A stretch of DNA of 64,000 bases, from assembly GCF_900094925.1 (NCBI RefSeq), contig NZ_FMAY01000010.1, forward strand, positions 23,876 to 87,875, in the 5' to 3' direction. The position numbers and the translations under genes were made by a program. The DNA comes from Kosakonia oryzendophytica (GTDB taxonomy: Bacteria > Pseudomonadota > Gammaproteobacteria > Enterobacterales > Enterobacteriaceae). Positions 46,739-61,316 of the stretch are shown in pieces. The notes under the pieces were generated by a model. It worked only from the letters and a program-made list of their open reading frames with translations. It ran no database searches and was not told the DNA's origin. Within the stretch, counting starts at the first letter, position 1. Each line of letters begins with the position of its first letter.

Positions 46739-47854
46739 ATGAAATACGATCTGATTATTATCGGCAGCGGCTCTGTCGGTGCTGCGGCTGGCTATTACGC
46801 CACCCGCGCAGGGCTTAATGTGCTGATGATCGATGCACATTTGCCGCCACACAAGGAAGGGAGTCATCACGGTGATACACGCTTAATTCGCCATGCTTAC
46901 GGTGAGGGGGAAAAATATGTACCGCTTGTCTTGCGCGCCCAACAGCTTTGGGATCAACTGGCGGCAGAAAGCGGCGAAGCCGTGTTCGAACGTACTGGCG
47001 TGATCAATATTGGCCCGGCGGACTCCAGCTTCCTCGCCAATGTCGCGCAGAGCGCTTTACAGTGGAACCTGGCGGTGGAAAAGCTCGACGCGCCTTCTTT
47101 GATGGCTCGCTGGCCGGAGATCCGCGTGCCGGACGACTATATCGGGCTATTTGAAGCTGACTCGGGAGTACTGCACTGCGAACTGGCGGTGAAAACCTGG
47201 ATCGACCTTGCCCGAAAAGCCGGTTGCGCACAATTATTCAACTGCCCGGTGACGGCGCTGCATCATACGAGCGACGGTGTTGCAATTGACACGCCGGAAG
47301 GAACATTCCACGGCAAGAAAGTGTTGGTCAGCGCAGGAACCTGGGTTCAACGATTGATCCCCACCCTGCCAATACAGCCTGTGCGAAAAGTTTTCGCCTG
47401 GTTCCAGGCTGACGGACGGTACAGCACGAAAAATCGCTTCCCGGCATTTACCGGCGAAATGCCTAATGGTGATCAGTATTACGGGTTTCCGGCGGATGAC
47501 AACGCGCTGAAGATCGGTCGCCACAATGGCGGACAACACATCACTGAACCGCAGCAGCGCACGCCATTTGGTGATGAAGCTGGCGATGGCTCGGAATGCT
47601 TCGCTTTCCTGCGCCAGTTTCTGCCCGGCATCGGCGGTTGTTTATACGGCGCCTCTTGTACCTACGATAACTCCCCGGATGAGGATTTTATTATCGATAC
47701 GCTGGCGGATCACCCCGATACACTGATCATAACAGGGCTGAGCGGACATGGGTTTAAATTCGCCCCCGTACTTGGCGAAATCGCCGCTGCGTTTGCTGCA
47801 GGTAACAGTACAGCGTTTGATTTAACCCCGTTTTCTCTTTCTCGCTTTGCGTGA
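46739..47854 (+). CDS. solA: N-methyl-L-tryptophan oxidase SolA
   Basis: Monomeric-sarcosine-oxidase-family flavoenzyme, 371 aa. FAD-binding [19 protein letters not shown] at the N-terminus. The cysteine that binds FAD covalently is in [18 protein letters not shown] (about residue 308), and [16 protein letters not shown] is near the C-terminus. Confidence 0.95.
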   Translation: MKYDLIIIGSGSVGAAAGYYATRAGLNVLMIDAHLPPHKEGSHHGDTRLIRHAYGEGEKYVPLVLRAQQLWDQLAAESGEAVFERTGVINIGPADSSFLANVAQSALQWNLAVEKLDAPSLMARWPEIRVPDDYIGLFEADSGVLHCELAVKTWIDLARKAGCAQLFNCPVTALHHTSDGVAIDTPEGTFHGKKVLVSAGTWVQRLIPTLPIQPVRKVFAWFQADGRYSTKNRFPAFTGEMPNGDQYYGFPADDNALKIGRHNGGQHITEPQQRTPFGDEAGDGSECFAFLRQFLPGIGGCLYGASCTYDNSPDEDFIIDTLADHPDTLIITGLSGHGFKFAPVLGEIAAAFAAGNSTAFDLTPFSLSRFA

Positions 47855-47860
47855 TAATCC

Positions 47861-47895
47861 TTCAGCGACCGGAAATTAAGGTCGCTGAAATTATT
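47861..47895 (+). terminator. Hairpin after solA
   Basis: Perfect 10-bp stem TTCAGCGACC/GGTCGCTGAA with a 9-nt loop, 7 bp after the solA stop; only a weak T-rich tail (ATTATTAAT). Confidence 0.55.
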
Positions 47896-47910
47896 AATAA
47901 CGAGGCCATC

Positions 47911-48027
47911 ATGCGGCAGGTGTTCCATTACGTAATTAATAACGTGCGTGAGCATTTGATGATTTATATTGTCCTGTGGTTACTAATTACCGCGATCGAT
48001 ATTATCTATATTGTATGGCCGTATTAA
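47911..48027 (+). CDS. yceO: Small membrane protein YceO
   Basis: 38-aa ORF (MRQVFHYVINNVREHLMIYI, then VLWLLITAIDIIYIVWPY). It has an amphipathic start and one hydrophobic segment (about residues 17–36). It corresponds in position and pattern to E. coli YceO (46 aa, containing [22 protein letters not shown]). A GAGG ribosome site lies 6 bp upstream. Function unknown; it is short enough to be missed by automatic callers. Confidence 0.78.
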   Translation: MRQVFHYVINNVREHLMIYIVLWLLITAIDIIYIVWPY

Positions 48028-48298
48028 TAATAACTGACAAAAGCTTACATTTGTTTAATTAAAGCTCATAACCGCATTCACTCTCACCCATGCTTCAATA
48101 ACAAAAAAAATAAGAAAAATCTGACACCCATCAGAATGGATGGTTATTTTTTCTCTAACCGATTGAATATATCAACCTGTTCTTATTCAAAAAAAATGAT
48201 ATAGAAAAAATAGCAATTCAATTCATCGATTTTCAGTTGCAATATTATTTAACTCACGCCATTTTAAATTAACTCCCTATTAACTTCGGTTAACAATT
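48028..48298. other. AT-rich spacer before yceJ
   Basis: About 270 bp, markedly AT-rich with several A/T runs and no ORF. It presumably holds the yceJI promoter and could be a target for nucleoid proteins such as H-NS; no defined site is visible. Confidence 0.4.
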
Positions 48299-48865
48299 AT
48301 GCAATTGCGTAATACCCCATCTCGCTATGGCGTTATTTCCGTTGCCCTGCACTGGTTGGTCGCTGTCGTGGTTTATGGCATGTTTGCGCTGGGCTTATGG
48401 ATGGTCACATTGAGCTACTACGACGGCTGGTATCATCAGGCACCCGAGCTTCATAAAAGCATCGGTGTGCTCCTGATGCTGGGATTAGTGGTGCGCATTG
48501 TCTGGCGTTTTCTCTCGCCGCCCCCGCCTGCGCTTGCTACCTATTCGCCTCTGACACGCATCAGCGCTGCAATCGCGCATATCGCGCTCTACCTGTTGCT
48601 GCTTGGCATCATTGTGAGCGGTTACCTGATTTCAACGGCTGACGGTAAACCCATCAGCGTCTTCGGCTTGTTTGAGATTCCGGCAACCCTGGCCGATGCA
48701 GGCGTACAAGCAGACCTGGCCGGTACGGTTCACCTGTGGCTGGCATGGAGCGTTGTCGTGTTCTCTGTTTTACACGGACTTGCTGCGTTAAAACACCATT
48801 TCATCGATAAAGACGCCACTCTCAAGCGCATGCTGGGAAAATCGTCATCTGACTCTGGAGCATAA
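48299..48865 (+). CDS. yceJ: Cytochrome b561 family protein YceJ
   Basis: 188-aa inner-membrane di-haem b-type cytochrome related to CybB, with four membrane helices. Candidate haem histidines: [12 protein letters not shown] (about 18), [11 protein letters not shown] (about 51), and two in the last helices ([20 protein letters not shown]). It is followed after 1 bp by yceI, the usual pairing. Confidence 0.93.
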   Translation: MQLRNTPSRYGVISVALHWLVAVVVYGMFALGLWMVTLSYYDGWYHQAPELHKSIGVLLMLGLVVRIVWRFLSPPPPALATYSPLTRISAAIAHIALYLLLLGIIVSGYLISTADGKPISVFGLFEIPATLADAGVQADLAGTVHLWLAWSVVVFSVLHGLAALKHHFIDKDATLKRMLGKSSSDSGA

Positions 48866-48866
48866 T

Positions 48867-49442
48867 ATGAAGAAAATCCTGCCGGGACTTACACTCGCCT
48901 CGCTGTTATTTGTCACCGGTTCCGCGGTGGCAGCAGACTATAAAATTGACAAAGAAGGTCAACACGCCTTTGTTAATTTCCGTATTCAGCATTTGGGATA
49001 TAGCTGGTTATACGGGACATTCAAAGATTTCGACGGCACCTTTAGCTTTGATGAGGCAAATCCTTCAGCGGATAAAGTTAACGTCACCATCAATACCAAT
49101 AGTGTGGATACTAACCACGCCGAACGCGATAAGCACCTGCGTAGTGCGGAATTTCTGAATGTGGCTAAATTCCCGCAAGCGACGTTTACTTCGACAGAAG
49201 TGAAGAAAGATGGCGACGGTCTCGACATTACCGGTAATCTCACCCTGAACGGGGTAACAAAACCCGTCACGCTGGAGGCAAAACTGATGGGTCAGGGTAA
49301 CGATCCATGGGGCGGCGTGCGAGCAGGTTTTGAAGCAGCGGGGAAAATTAAGCTGAAAGACTTTAACATCACCACCGACTTAGGCCCGGCATCGCAAGAT
49401 GTTGAGCTGATTATCTCTGTTGAAGGCGTTCGTCAGAAGTAA
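48867..49442 (+). CDS. yceI: Periplasmic YceI family polyisoprenoid-binding protein
   Basis: 191 aa with a signal peptide ending SAVAA (about 22). Lipocalin-like beta-barrel fold that in relatives binds isoprenoid chains. Conserved [25 protein letters not shown] and [17 protein letters not shown]. In many bacteria it is base-inducible and paired with the cytochrome b561. Confidence 0.93.
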   Translation: MKKILPGLTLASLLFVTGSAVAADYKIDKEGQHAFVNFRIQHLGYSWLYGTFKDFDGTFSFDEANPSADKVNVTINTNSVDTNHAERDKHLRSAEFLNVAKFPQATFTSTEVKKDGDGLDITGNLTLNGVTKPVTLEAKLMGQGNDPWGGVRAGFEAAGKIKLKDFNITTDLGPASQDVELIISVEGVRQK

Positions 49443-49449
49443 TGACCCC

Positions 49450-49472
49450 GGAGAGGGCGGCTCGCCCTCTCC
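49450..49472. terminator. Hairpin between yceI and trhO
   Basis: Perfect 10-bp stem GGAGAGGGCG/CGCCCTCTCC with a 3-nt loop between convergent genes; no T tract on either side. Confidence 0.45.
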
Positions 49473-49481
49473 GCATCAGGC

Positions 49482-50531
49482 TTATTCCGGATCCGGAATG
49501 CCCAGTTTAGTGTTCAGACGACCACGGGATTTATTGAAAATCTTATTACCATTTTCACGGCCCGCGCGGCGCTTACGCTGCTCTTCTTCCGGCAGTTTGC
49601 GCTCTTCCTTACACAATTCACTGCAGCACCCGTCGAATTTTTCCGCACAGGCCGGGCACTGGATAAACAGCAGGTGACAACCGTCGTTCAGGCAATTGGT
49701 ATGAGAGTCGCAGGGTGCGCCGCACTGGTGGCAATGGGCAATCACATCCTCCGAAATGCGCTCCCCCATGCGCTCGTCAAAGACGAAGTTTTTACCGATG
49801 AAACGCACCGGCAACCCCTGTTCACGGGCCCGGCGCGCATACTCGATAATACCGCCTTCGATATGCCACACTTTGTTGAATCCGTTGTGCTTCATCCAGG
49901 CGCTGGCTTTTTCACAACGGATGCCGCCGGTGCAATACATCACAATTTTTTTATCTTTGTGCTCCTGCATCATCTCTACTGCTTTCGGCAACTGCTCGCG
50001 GAACGTATCGGCAGGGATCTCAAGCGCACCATCAAAGTGCCCGACTTCATATTCGTAGTGGTTACGCATATCGATAAAAATCGCCTCAGGATCGTCCAGC
50101 ATTGCGTTCACTTCCGCCGCTTTCAGATAATCACCCACATCACTGGCATCGAAGCTGTCATCATCAATACCGTCTGCGACAATCCGGTCACGCACTTTCA
50201 TGCGCAGCACCCAAAAAGATTTGCCGTCATCATCAATTGCCTTGTTCATCCGCAGCCCGTCGAGCGCAGGATCAAAGGCATAGAGGAAGTCGCGGAATGC
50301 GGCAAAACGGCTTTGTGGCACACTGATTTGCGCATTGATACCTTCATGCGCCAGGTAAACACGACCGAAAACGCTCAATCGTGTAAATGCCTGATATAAC
50401 GCATCGCGCGTGGCCTGCGGGTTGATGATAGAAAAATACTTATAAAACGAAACGGTAACGCGCGGCTCGGTTTCAGCAAGCATGCGGGCTTTTAATTCAT
50501 CATTGGAGATGCGGTTGTGTAACACTGGCAT
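49482..50531 (-). CDS. trhO: tRNA uridine-34 hydroxylase TrhO (YceA)
   Basis: Rhodanese-family enzyme that hydroxylates U34 of tRNAs with oxygen. It is 349 aa from ATG 50531 ([13 protein letters not shown]). The N-terminal UPF0176 domain precedes the rhodanese domain with the catalytic cysteine in [13 protein letters not shown] (about 179) and a C-terminal zinc-like cysteine cluster ([20 protein letters not shown]). Confidence 0.95.
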   Translation of the reverse strand: MPVLHNRISNDELKARMLAETEPRVTVSFYKYFSIINPQATRDALYQAFTRLSVFGRVYLAHEGINAQISVPQSRFAAFRDFLYAFDPALDGLRMNKAIDDDGKSFWVLRMKVRDRIVADGIDDDSFDASDVGDYLKAAEVNAMLDDPEAIFIDMRNHYEYEVGHFDGALEIPADTFREQLPKAVEMMQEHKDKKIVMYCTGGIRCEKASAWMKHNGFNKVWHIEGGIIEYARRAREQGLPVRFIGKNFVFDERMGERISEDVIAHCHQCGAPCDSHTNCLNDGCHLLFIQCPACAEKFDGCCSELCKEERKLPEEEQRKRRAGRENGNKIFNKSRGRLNTKLGIPDPE

Positions 50532-50742
50532 GGTGTACGTGTCCTGCAAGAGTGAAAAAACGGCGGCATCATAAAGCAAATACGGATAATTTACATCCTT
50601 ACATTTTGCGCTACATTTTCCTCATTCTCATTACCACATTTCAACAGTTACCCCCAAAAACAGGCGTTATGTGCGCTCTGATTTTGGCTAATTCTAAAAA
50701 AATGAGACAATACAGGGAATTGTTGCTTAAAAAAGGACAAAC

Positions 50743-51663
50743 ATGACGCATTTACCCAAGTTCTCAGCAGCGCTTCTGCATCCCCGCTACTGGCTAACCT
50801 GGCTGGGCATCGGAGTACTGTGGTTAGTCGTTCAGCTCCCTTATCCCGTGATTTATCGTCTTGGCTGCGGTATCGGCCGCCTGGCAAAACGCACGATGAA
50901 GCGCCGTGTATTGATTGCACAACGTAATCTTGAGCTCTGTTTTCCGCATATGAGTGACGCAGAGCGCGCAAAACTGGTGGACGAGAATTTCCTCTCCGTC
51001 GGCATGGGAGTGATGGAAACCGGTATTGCCTGGTTCTGGTCCGACAATCGGATGGCACGCTGGATGGATGTCTCCGGCTTTGAACACATTCGTAACGTGC
51101 AGGCGCAAGAGCGCGGCATTTTGCTGATCGGTGTCCATTTCTTAACGCTGGAAATCGGCGCGCGCATGTTCGGTATGAATGAACCCGGCATTGGTGTTTA
51201 CCGACCGAACGATAACGCGCTTATCGACTGGCTGCAAACCCGGGGGCGCATGCGTTCCAACAAGAGCATGCTCGACCGAAAGGATCTCAAGGGCATGATC
51301 CGCGCGCTAAAATCCGGGGAAGTCGTCTGGTATGCGCCTGATCATGACTACGGCCCGCGCGCCAGCGTATTTGCCCCTTTCTTCGCCGTCGAACAAGCAG
51401 CCTCGACGTCTGGTACCTGGATGCTGGCACGTATGTCGCAAGCGTGTATCGTGCCATTTGTTCCGCGTCGTAAACCGGACGGCAAAGGCTATGAGCTAAT
51501 CATACTGGAGCCGGAATGCTCCCCTCCTCTCGACGATGCACAAACCACCGCCGCATGGATGAATAAGGTTGTAGAGCGCTGCATTATGATGGCACCCGAA
51601 CAATATATGTGGCTGCACCGCCGCTTTAAAACCCGCCCGGAAGGCGTTCCATCCCGCTACTGA
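50743..51663 (+). CDS. lpxL: Lauroyltransferase LpxL (lipid A biosynthesis)
   Basis: 306-aa inner-membrane acyltransferase that adds laurate to Kdo2-lipid IVA. One N-terminal membrane anchor (about 17–37). The HX4E catalytic motif is in [12 protein letters not shown] (about 132–137), followed by [25 protein letters not shown] and the conserved YAPDHDYG. It is divergent from trhO. Confidence 0.95.
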   Translation: MTHLPKFSAALLHPRYWLTWLGIGVLWLVVQLPYPVIYRLGCGIGRLAKRTMKRRVLIAQRNLELCFPHMSDAERAKLVDENFLSVGMGVMETGIAWFWSDNRMARWMDVSGFEHIRNVQAQERGILLIGVHFLTLEIGARMFGMNEPGIGVYRPNDNALIDWLQTRGRMRSNKSMLDRKDLKGMIRALKSGEVVWYAPDHDYGPRASVFAPFFAVEQAASTSGTWMLARMSQACIVPFVPRRKPDGKGYELIILEPECSPPLDDAQTTAAWMNKVVERCIMMAPEQYMWLHRRFKTRPEGVPSRY

Positions 51664-51669
51664 TCGCAA

Positions 51670-51700
51670 ACAGCCCGCTAAGCGGGCTGTTTTCTTTTGT
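51670..51700 (+). terminator. Terminator of lpxL
   Basis: ACAGCCCGCT/AGCGGGCTGT inverted repeat with a very short spacer, followed by TTTTCTTTT, 7 bp past the stop. Confidence 0.85.
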
Positions 51701-51813
51701 CACACATAAGTCCTGCCGCACATTGCAGTGACCATCCCGCAGGCGCATAATTAGCGTGCTTACCAATTTCAAACCCTATTGTGTGCGTTGAATCAACGCC
51801 GTTACGGATCGTT

Positions 51814-53076
51814 ATGCCATCCTCTGATGTCCCGATAAACTGGAAACGTAACCTGACTGTCGCCTGGTTTGGGTGTTTCCTTACCGGCGCTGCATTTAGC
51901 CTGGTGATGCCATTCTTACCGCTATATGTCGAGCTGTTGGGGGTGACGGGTCACAGTGCGCTGAACATGTGGTCCGGGTTGGTTTTCAGCATCACGTTTC
52001 TGTTTTCCGCTATTGCCTCTCCATTCTGGGGAGGGCTTGCCGACCGTAAGGGTCGCAAAATTATGCTGCTGCGTTCCGCGCTCGGTATGGCAATCGTCAT
52101 GGCGTTAATGGGGCTTGCGCAAAACGTCTGGCAGTTCCTCATCCTGCGCGCCATGCTCGGTTTACTGGGCGGCTTTATTCCTAATGCCAATGCGCTCATC
52201 GCAACGCAAATTCCACGTAATAAAAGTGGCTGGGCGCTCGGTACACTTTCCACCGGTGGCGTGGCAGGCGCGTTGCTCGGGCCACTTGCCGGCGGCCTGC
52301 TGGCGGATTCGTGGGGCCTGCGAATGGTCTTTTTTATCACCGCCTCGGTGCTGTTTATCTGTTTTCTACTGACGCTTTGTTATATTCGCGAAAATTTCGT
52401 CCCGGTGGCAAAACGCGAAATGCTGCACGCCAAAGATGTTTTTGCTTCGCTCAAAAACCCGAAACTGGTGTTAAGCCTGTTTATCACTACCATGATTATC
52501 CAGGTTGCCACCGGCTCGATTGCACCCATTCTGACGCTTTATGTGCGTGAACTGGCGGGCAACGTTAGCAACATTGCGTTTATCAGTGGGATGATTGCCT
52601 CCGTGCCCGGTGTTGCGGCCCTGCTCAGCGCACCTCGCCTGGGGAAACTGGGCGATAAGATTGGCCCGGAGAAGATCCTGGTTGCTGCACTGGTGATTTC
52701 GGTGCTGCTGCTACTACCCATGTCGCTGGTACAAACACCGTGGCAACTGGGTGTGTTGCGCTTTTTACTCGGGGCAGCGGACGGCGCACTGTTACCCGCC
52801 GTGCAGACTCTGCTGGTGTATAACTCCACCAATCAGATAGCCGGGCGTATTTTTAGTTATAACCAGTCATTTCGTGATATCGGTAATGTCACCGGCCCAC
52901 TGGTAGGTGCGGCCATTTCCGCCAGTTTCAGCTTCCGCGCGGTGTTCTGTGTGACGGCAGGTGTCGTTCTGTTTAATGCCCTCTATTCGTGGTTCAGTCT
53001 GCAACGCCCGCCCCGTTCCACCACCGTGGAGAGTGAACGCCCGCGAGTGCAGCAAACACTGCCAACTGACGATTAA
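51814..53076 (+). CDS. mdtG: MFS multidrug transporter MdtG
   Basis: 420 aa from ATG 51814 ([22 protein letters not shown]); a GTG at 51781 would extend it by 11 residues. About 12 membrane segments; MFS motif [15 protein letters not shown]. It belongs to the family providing fosfomycin/deoxycholate tolerance in E. coli, where it is under Mar/Sox/Rob control. The C-terminal tail after residue 395 differs from E. coli. Confidence 0.93.
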   Translation: MPSSDVPINWKRNLTVAWFGCFLTGAAFSLVMPFLPLYVELLGVTGHSALNMWSGLVFSITFLFSAIASPFWGGLADRKGRKIMLLRSALGMAIVMALMGLAQNVWQFLILRAMLGLLGGFIPNANALIATQIPRNKSGWALGTLSTGGVAGALLGPLAGGLLADSWGLRMVFFITASVLFICFLLTLCYIRENFVPVAKREMLHAKDVFASLKNPKLVLSLFITTMIIQVATGSIAPILTLYVRELAGNVSNIAFISGMIASVPGVAALLSAPRLGKLGDKIGPEKILVAALVISVLLLLPMSLVQTPWQLGVLRFLLGAADGALLPAVQTLLVYNSTNQIAGRIFSYNQSFRDIGNVTGPLVGAAISASFSFRAVFCVTAGVVLFNALYSWFSLQRPPRSTTVESERPRVQQTLPTDD

Positions 53077-53391
53077 ATCCCTGGCGCGACACAAGGGACA
53101 TGTGTCTGAATGCTGTCTGATGCAGCATACAAAAAATGCGCATCGAATCAGGCGGATGATGCATATTCAGGAAAACGTGAGGTGGCTGAAGGCCCGATTA
53201 TTCAGCAGAACACCGGCGTGAAAATTCACCCACTGACCATCAGACGCACTGTTTTTCAGGAGGGTGTAACATTTCTTTTTGTCCCGACACCTTACATTCG
53301 TTACGGATAACTCAACTCGCGATTTGACGCTCTCAATACCAGCGTCTATAGGTTTCTGCATACCTTTTTTCCTCTCGCTAAGGAGTTAGAT
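53077..53391. other. mdtG–msyB intergenic region
   Basis: 315 bp with no convincing gene. A short hairpin (ATGCTG…CAGCAT, about 53110–53128) lies just after mdtG. The second half should hold the msyB promoter. Short frames here (for example 53110–53310) have no ribosome site or recognisable product. Confidence 0.4.
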
Positions 53392-53781
53392 ATGGCCGAT
53401 TCCAACCTCAATTTTTACTCGACGCTCTCTGAAGCAATTGATGCTGCCCGTGAAGAATTCCTCGCCAGTAATCCGGAGCTGGATGAGGAAGAGGCAAACG
53501 TCCAGCAATTCAATGTGCAGAAATACATTCTGCAGGACGGCGATATCGCATGGCAGGCTGAATTTTTTGCCGATGAAGAAGAACCCGGTGAATGTTTGCC
53601 CATGTTCAGTGGCGAGGCAGCACAAAGCGTATTTGATGGCGAATATGATGAAATAGAAATAAGCCAGGAGTGGCTGGAGGAGAATACCCTGCACGAATGG
53701 GACGAAGGAGAGTTTCAGCTTGAGCCCCCACTCGATACAGAGGAGGGACAGACCGCTGCCGATGAATGGGACGAGCGCTGA
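53392..53781 (+). CDS. msyB: Acidic protein MsyB
   Basis: 129 aa, extremely rich in Asp/Glu. In E. coli it was found as a multicopy suppressor of secretion (secY) defects. Conserved VQQFNVQKYILQDGDIAWQ and the C-terminal EENTLHEWDEGEFQLEPPLDTEEG. Its stop is immediately followed by the end of the convergent yceK. Confidence 0.94.
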   Translation: MADSNLNFYSTLSEAIDAAREEFLASNPELDEEEANVQQFNVQKYILQDGDIAWQAEFFADEEEPGECLPMFSGEAAQSVFDGEYDEIEISQEWLEENTLHEWDEGEFQLEPPLDTEEGQTAADEWDER

Positions 53782-54024
53782 TTACTCGTACGGACCGTGA
53801 TGGGCGTCTATAGGTAGCAATAAGGTATCGAATACCAGCGAGAAGGGTAAGTCCAGCACGGTAATATAACGCCACGCGGAGTCACGGACGTCCCATTTCA
53901 CACCCGGGTAGTATTGATTTCCATGGCCCTGCCCGGGGATCGTCCGGCTGATGATGCTACCGCACCCGCTCAGCAAACATGCCATCACAACGACCAATAT
54001 CGCTTTCACCTGCCCCCCTATCAT
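53782..54024 (-). CDS. yceK: YceK outer-membrane lipoprotein
   Basis: 80 aa. Lipobox LSGC (Cys at about 21), then SIISRTIPGQGHGNQYYPGVKWDVRDSAW, nearly identical to E. coli YceK (75 aa). Function unknown. It abuts the msyB stop with zero spacing. Confidence 0.92.
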   Translation of the reverse strand: MIGGQVKAILVVVMACLLSGCGSIISRTIPGQGHGNQYYPGVKWDVRDSAWRYITVLDLPFSLVFDTLLLPIDAHHGPYE

Positions 54025-54034
54025 CGTATAGATA

Positions 54035-54066
54035 AAAAAATACCGGCACTCAGGCCGGTATTTTCC
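54035..54066 (-). terminator. Terminator of opgGH
   Basis: Stem AATACCGGC (54039–54047)/GCCGGTATT (54054–54062), followed on the minus strand by a T run (plus-strand A run at 54034–54040). It lies between the opgH stop and yceK. Confidence 0.85.
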
Positions 54067-54077
54067 TTGTTGTCGGC

Positions 54078-58212
<4,135 letters not shown>

Positions 58213-58406
58213 TCACGCAATCCGACAACTGAATCCCCGCATTGTTCTGCATGCCGGCTCAGTGAATAAACAATTGAAACTAACCCTTTATCGTTTTGCG
58301 AGCTATCCTGGAGACAGGATCCCGGTCGTAGTGTAGGGTTAGTTGCGAATGTAATCATTATTTGTCTTATGGATAAGACGAAAAGTCTGAGAATGCACAG
58401 AGTTAT

Positions 58407-59555
58407 ATGACCAGAGCCCCTGCACAACGTGAATATTTCCTTGATTCCATACGCGCATGGCTGATGCTGCTCGGGATCCCATTCCACATATCGCTGATTT
58501 ATTCGAGTCATATGTGGCATGTCAACAGCGTCTACCCGTCGTGGTGGCTAACGCTGTTCAACGACGCCATTCATGCGTTCCGCATGCAGGTATTCTTCGT
58601 TATTTCCGGTTATTTTTCATACATGCTTTATTTGCGTTATCCGATGCAGCGCTGGTGGACACTCCGCGTTGAGCGCGTCGGTATTCCCATGCTGACCGCT
58701 ATTCCTCTATTAACGCTGCCGCAATTTATTATGTTGCAATATGTGAAAGACAAAACCAGCGAATGGCACGCCCTCTCGGCTTATGACAAATTCAACACCC
58801 TTTCCTGGGAATTGATCTCCCATTTGTGGTTTCTATTAGTGCTTGTTGTATTAACGACAATCGGCATGTGGTTGTTTAAAAAAATAAAAAACAATGCGAA
58901 ACACTTCCTGGGCGCTATTTCGCTGGGCAAACTCTCACTGTGGTTTCTGCTGTTTGGCATTGTCTGGGCAGTGCTGCGCCGAATAATCGTTATCGCCTGG
59001 CCGGAATTATTGCGTGATGCGCTGTTTAATTTCGCAGTGATGCAGTCACTGTTTTACATTCCATTTTTCCTCCTTGGCGCGCTGACGTTCATCAATCCGC
59101 GGCTCAAGTCATTATTCACCACCCCGTCACCGTGGTGTGCAGTAGGAGCATTACTGGCGTTTGCTGCATATTTGCTCAACCAGCGTTACGGTAACGGCGA
59201 TGCCTGGCTGTATGAAACCGAAGCCATTATTACTATGTTGCTGGGGTTGTGGATGGTGAACGTCGTGTTCTCTCTGGGGCATCGCTTGCTGAATTTCCAG
59301 TCAGCGCGGGTGACTTATTTCGTTAACGCATCGCTGTTCATCTATCTGGTGCACCATCCTCTTACGCTGTTATTCGGTGCATGGATAACCCCACATATTC
59401 AGTCAAATCTTTTAGGCTTTATTACCGGGTTGGTCTTTGTGGTGGGTATTGCGGTGTTGCTGTATGAAATGCACCTGCGTATTCCTCTACTGCGCTTCCT
59501 CTTTTCGGGGAAACCGCAGGAGAAAAATGCACAACAACACGTCACGGCACGATAA
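58407..59555 (+). CDS. opgC: Glucan succinyltransferase OpgC
   Basis: 382-aa acyltransferase-3-family membrane protein (about 10 helices) that adds succinyl groups to periplasmic glucans. The N-terminal [27 protein letters not shown] holds the conserved Arg and His of the family. Divergent from opgGH by about 250 bp. Downstream, where E. coli has clsC, only 71 bp separates it from ymdB. Confidence 0.94.
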   Translation: MTRAPAQREYFLDSIRAWLMLLGIPFHISLIYSSHMWHVNSVYPSWWLTLFNDAIHAFRMQVFFVISGYFSYMLYLRYPMQRWWTLRVERVGIPMLTAIPLLTLPQFIMLQYVKDKTSEWHALSAYDKFNTLSWELISHLWFLLVLVVLTTIGMWLFKKIKNNAKHFLGAISLGKLSLWFLLFGIVWAVLRRIIVIAWPELLRDALFNFAVMQSLFYIPFFLLGALTFINPRLKSLFTTPSPWCAVGALLAFAAYLLNQRYGNGDAWLYETEAIITMLLGLWMVNVVFSLGHRLLNFQSARVTYFVNASLFIYLVHHPLTLLFGAWITPHIQSNLLGFITGLVFVVGIAVLLYEMHLRIPLLRFLFSGKPQEKNAQQHVTAR

Positions 59556-59561
59556 TCCGGA

Positions 59562-59588
59562 TGGCTGCTTTGGTCTTCAAAGCAGCCA
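59562..59588. repeat. Hairpin between opgC and ymdB
   Basis: Perfect 10-bp stem TGGCTGCTTT/AAAGCAGCCA with a 7-nt loop between convergent genes; no T tract on either side. It marks the place where clsC lies in E. coli. Confidence 0.5.
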
Positions 59589-59626
59589 CAGAATCAACCG
59601 AACAGAACCGGCAGGCAAGTGGTGGA

Positions 59627-60169
59627 TCAACCAGTCGGCTCATCGCCCAGTTGGGTAAGTAAACGTTGATAAAGATGGGTGGTTTCATCGTCATAGCAAA
59701 CAAAGTATATCTGCTGTAAATGGTGATGCCGGGTGAGATAATCCGTTATCGTGTTGACGGCAATCTCTGCGGCCGCCGCTTTCGGGTAGCCGTACACGCC
59801 GGTACTGATCGCCGGGAAAGCGATGGTCGTGTAGCCATTCGCTTCGGCCAGTTGCAGACTGTTGCGGTAGGCATCTTCAAGCAACCGGGCTTCATGCTCA
59901 TCTCCTCCCCGCCAGACCGGCCCCACCGTGTGGATCACAGCTTTCGCGCGTAAATTTCCAGCCGTGGTGATAACGGCATGCCCGGGAGGACATTCCCCCT
60001 GCTGCTGTCGCACCTGTTTGCACGCTTCCAGCAGCGCTGGTCCCGCCGCACGGTGGATCGCGCCATCGACGCCCCCACCGCCAAGCAATGACGGATTTGC
60101 CGCATTAACAATGACATCGACATCAAGGGTAGTGATATCCCCCTGAAGCACTTGCACACGTGGTTGCAT
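59627..60169 (-). CDS. ymdB: O-acetyl-ADP-ribose deacetylase YmdB (macro domain)
   Basis: 180-aa macro-domain protein that hydrolyses O-acetyl-ADP-ribose and, in E. coli, inhibits RNase III. Ligand-binding motifs [25 protein letters not shown] (about 22–46) and [12 protein letters not shown] (about 120). Start at 60169 ([13 protein letters not shown]); a longer frame to 60205 is not homologous. Confidence 0.95.
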   Translation of the reverse strand: MQPRVQVLQGDITTLDVDVIVNAANPSLLGGGGVDGAIHRAAGPALLEACKQVRQQQGECPPGHAVITTAGNLRAKAVIHTVGPVWRGGDEHEARLLEDAYRNSLQLAEANGYTTIAFPAISTGVYGYPKAAAAEIAVNTITDYLTRHHHLQQIYFVCYDDETTHLYQRLLTQLGDEPTG

Positions 60170-60271
60170 CTTTTTTGCCCCCTTCACGGCTGCTAACCCA
60201 TTCACACACTTAAGTGTATCCTGGACTGAGAGGAAATGACGGGCATCGCATCCTTCCCTTGGCCTGCGTAA

Positions 60272-60583
60272 TCAGTTGTAGGCGACGGCTATAATCGCCA
60301 TCGAATGCTGTTGGTTAAGGTAGCGCATCTGCACTTTTTCGAATACGGAAACAGATTGAGGTGCTGTGACGATAGTATTCAAATCAATACGCTGGATCGG
60401 CTTTTTGGTATTTTGCGCACAGGATATGACCAGTGTGTGCGGTACAGTTTGCATATCGCACCCCTTTTCGACAATTGCCCCCCGAAAAGCAATATTCCCC
60501 GTATCGGCGGAGGGAGTAGCAGAACAAAAACTGGCAACAGCAAATCCGGAAAGAGCGAAAATACACAGGTTAAAAAGACGCAT
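60272..60583 (-). CDS. ymdA: Small secreted fimbrial-like protein (YmdA position)
   Basis: 103 aa from ATG 60583, chosen because GAGG lies 5 nt upstream; a GTG 6 bp earlier is possible. Signal peptide of about 20–25 residues, then GNIAFRGAIVEKGCDMQ with a second cysteine in LVISCAQN (Cys42, Cys55), the two-cysteine strand pattern of type 1 fimbrial subunits. Length and location next to ymdB match E. coli ymdA, but I cannot compare sequences reliably. No usher or chaperone is nearby. Function unknown. Confidence 0.6.
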   Translation of the reverse strand: MRLFNLCIFALSGFAVASFCSATPSADTGNIAFRGAIVEKGCDMQTVPHTLVISCAQNTKKPIQRIDLNTIVTAPQSVSVFEKVQMRYLNQQHSMAIIAVAYN

Positions 60584-60589
60584 AAGCAC

Positions 60590-60728
60590 CTCAGGACACC
60601 TTCAATTCATCACACTGGTATGACCAGGAATTAAGATGACATAGCTGCACATTTTTTGAAACTAACGCAGTGAGGAATTTAAGATAAGTGCTTAAAACAA
60701 CTCACATTCACACCAAAAGAAGGGATAT
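60590..60728. other. Spacer where curli genes lie in E. coli
   Basis: About 140 bp between the ymdA-like gene and ycdZ. In E. coli this junction contains the divergent csgDEFG and csgBAC operons. No curli coding remnant is visible here. Confidence 0.6.
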
Positions 60729-61214
60729 TTAATTTAAAGAAGATTTTTCTGAGGAAAGTACCGACGCGCGCCAGGAAGCCAGCCACAAGCCGCTATTTTT
60801 CATCGCATATCCAAACAGTAAACCCACAGCCAGCGACGGCATCACCAGTTGCCAGTCACCCTGGCCGGCAAAGGTGGCGCAGGCACCCATAAACGTTCCA
60901 GGCACAAAGGAGAGTAAAAAACTTTTTGCCTGCATACACATCAAAAATGCCACCGCACCGGTCATCACATAACCGAATATTTCAAGATGCGGAGCCAGTG
61001 CAGCACCGTGAATAATCACCAGAGCCCAAATCACGCCGCTCATCACTGTACAGGCGGAGATGAGTAGCCCTTTAATGCCGCCTTGTGGACAGGCAAAATA
61101 TGCCGTACAACCGAGGAACCCTGCCCAGCTTAATAAGCCAAGAGATACCGCGACCCAGCCCCAGAGTCCAGAGAGGATCCCCGTTGTTAATGCGATAGAA
61201 AGAAGTATGTTCAT
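60729..61214 (-). CDS. ycdZ: YcdZ inner-membrane protein (DUF1097)
   Basis: 161 aa with about five membrane segments (MNILLSIALTTGILSGLWGWVAVSLGLLSWAGFLGCTAYFACPQGG). Start at 61214; the frame continues 4 codons upstream. Function unknown. It is highly similar to E. coli over the first 150 residues, and the tail differs. Confidence 0.92.
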   Translation of the reverse strand: MNILLSIALTTGILSGLWGWVAVSLGLLSWAGFLGCTAYFACPQGGIKGLLISACTVMSGVIWALVIIHGAALAPHLEIFGYVMTGAVAFLMCMQAKSFLLSFVPGTFMGACATFAGQGDWQLVMPSLAVGLLFGYAMKNSGLWLASWRASVLSSEKSSLN

Positions 61215-61316
61215 GGCGCGCATCATAACAAATACGCACCAAACTTATGCGACAGACAGCACGTTATTTGAAACGAAATCGTAATCGTTGCAATATTTTT
61301 GTGATAAAAATCACAA

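Noticed and set aside
51719..51737. Mar/Sox/Rob box upstream of mdtG
   Set aside because: The segment around GCCGCACATTGCAGTGACC keeps the GCAC half but has several mismatches in the second half; too weak to list as a site.
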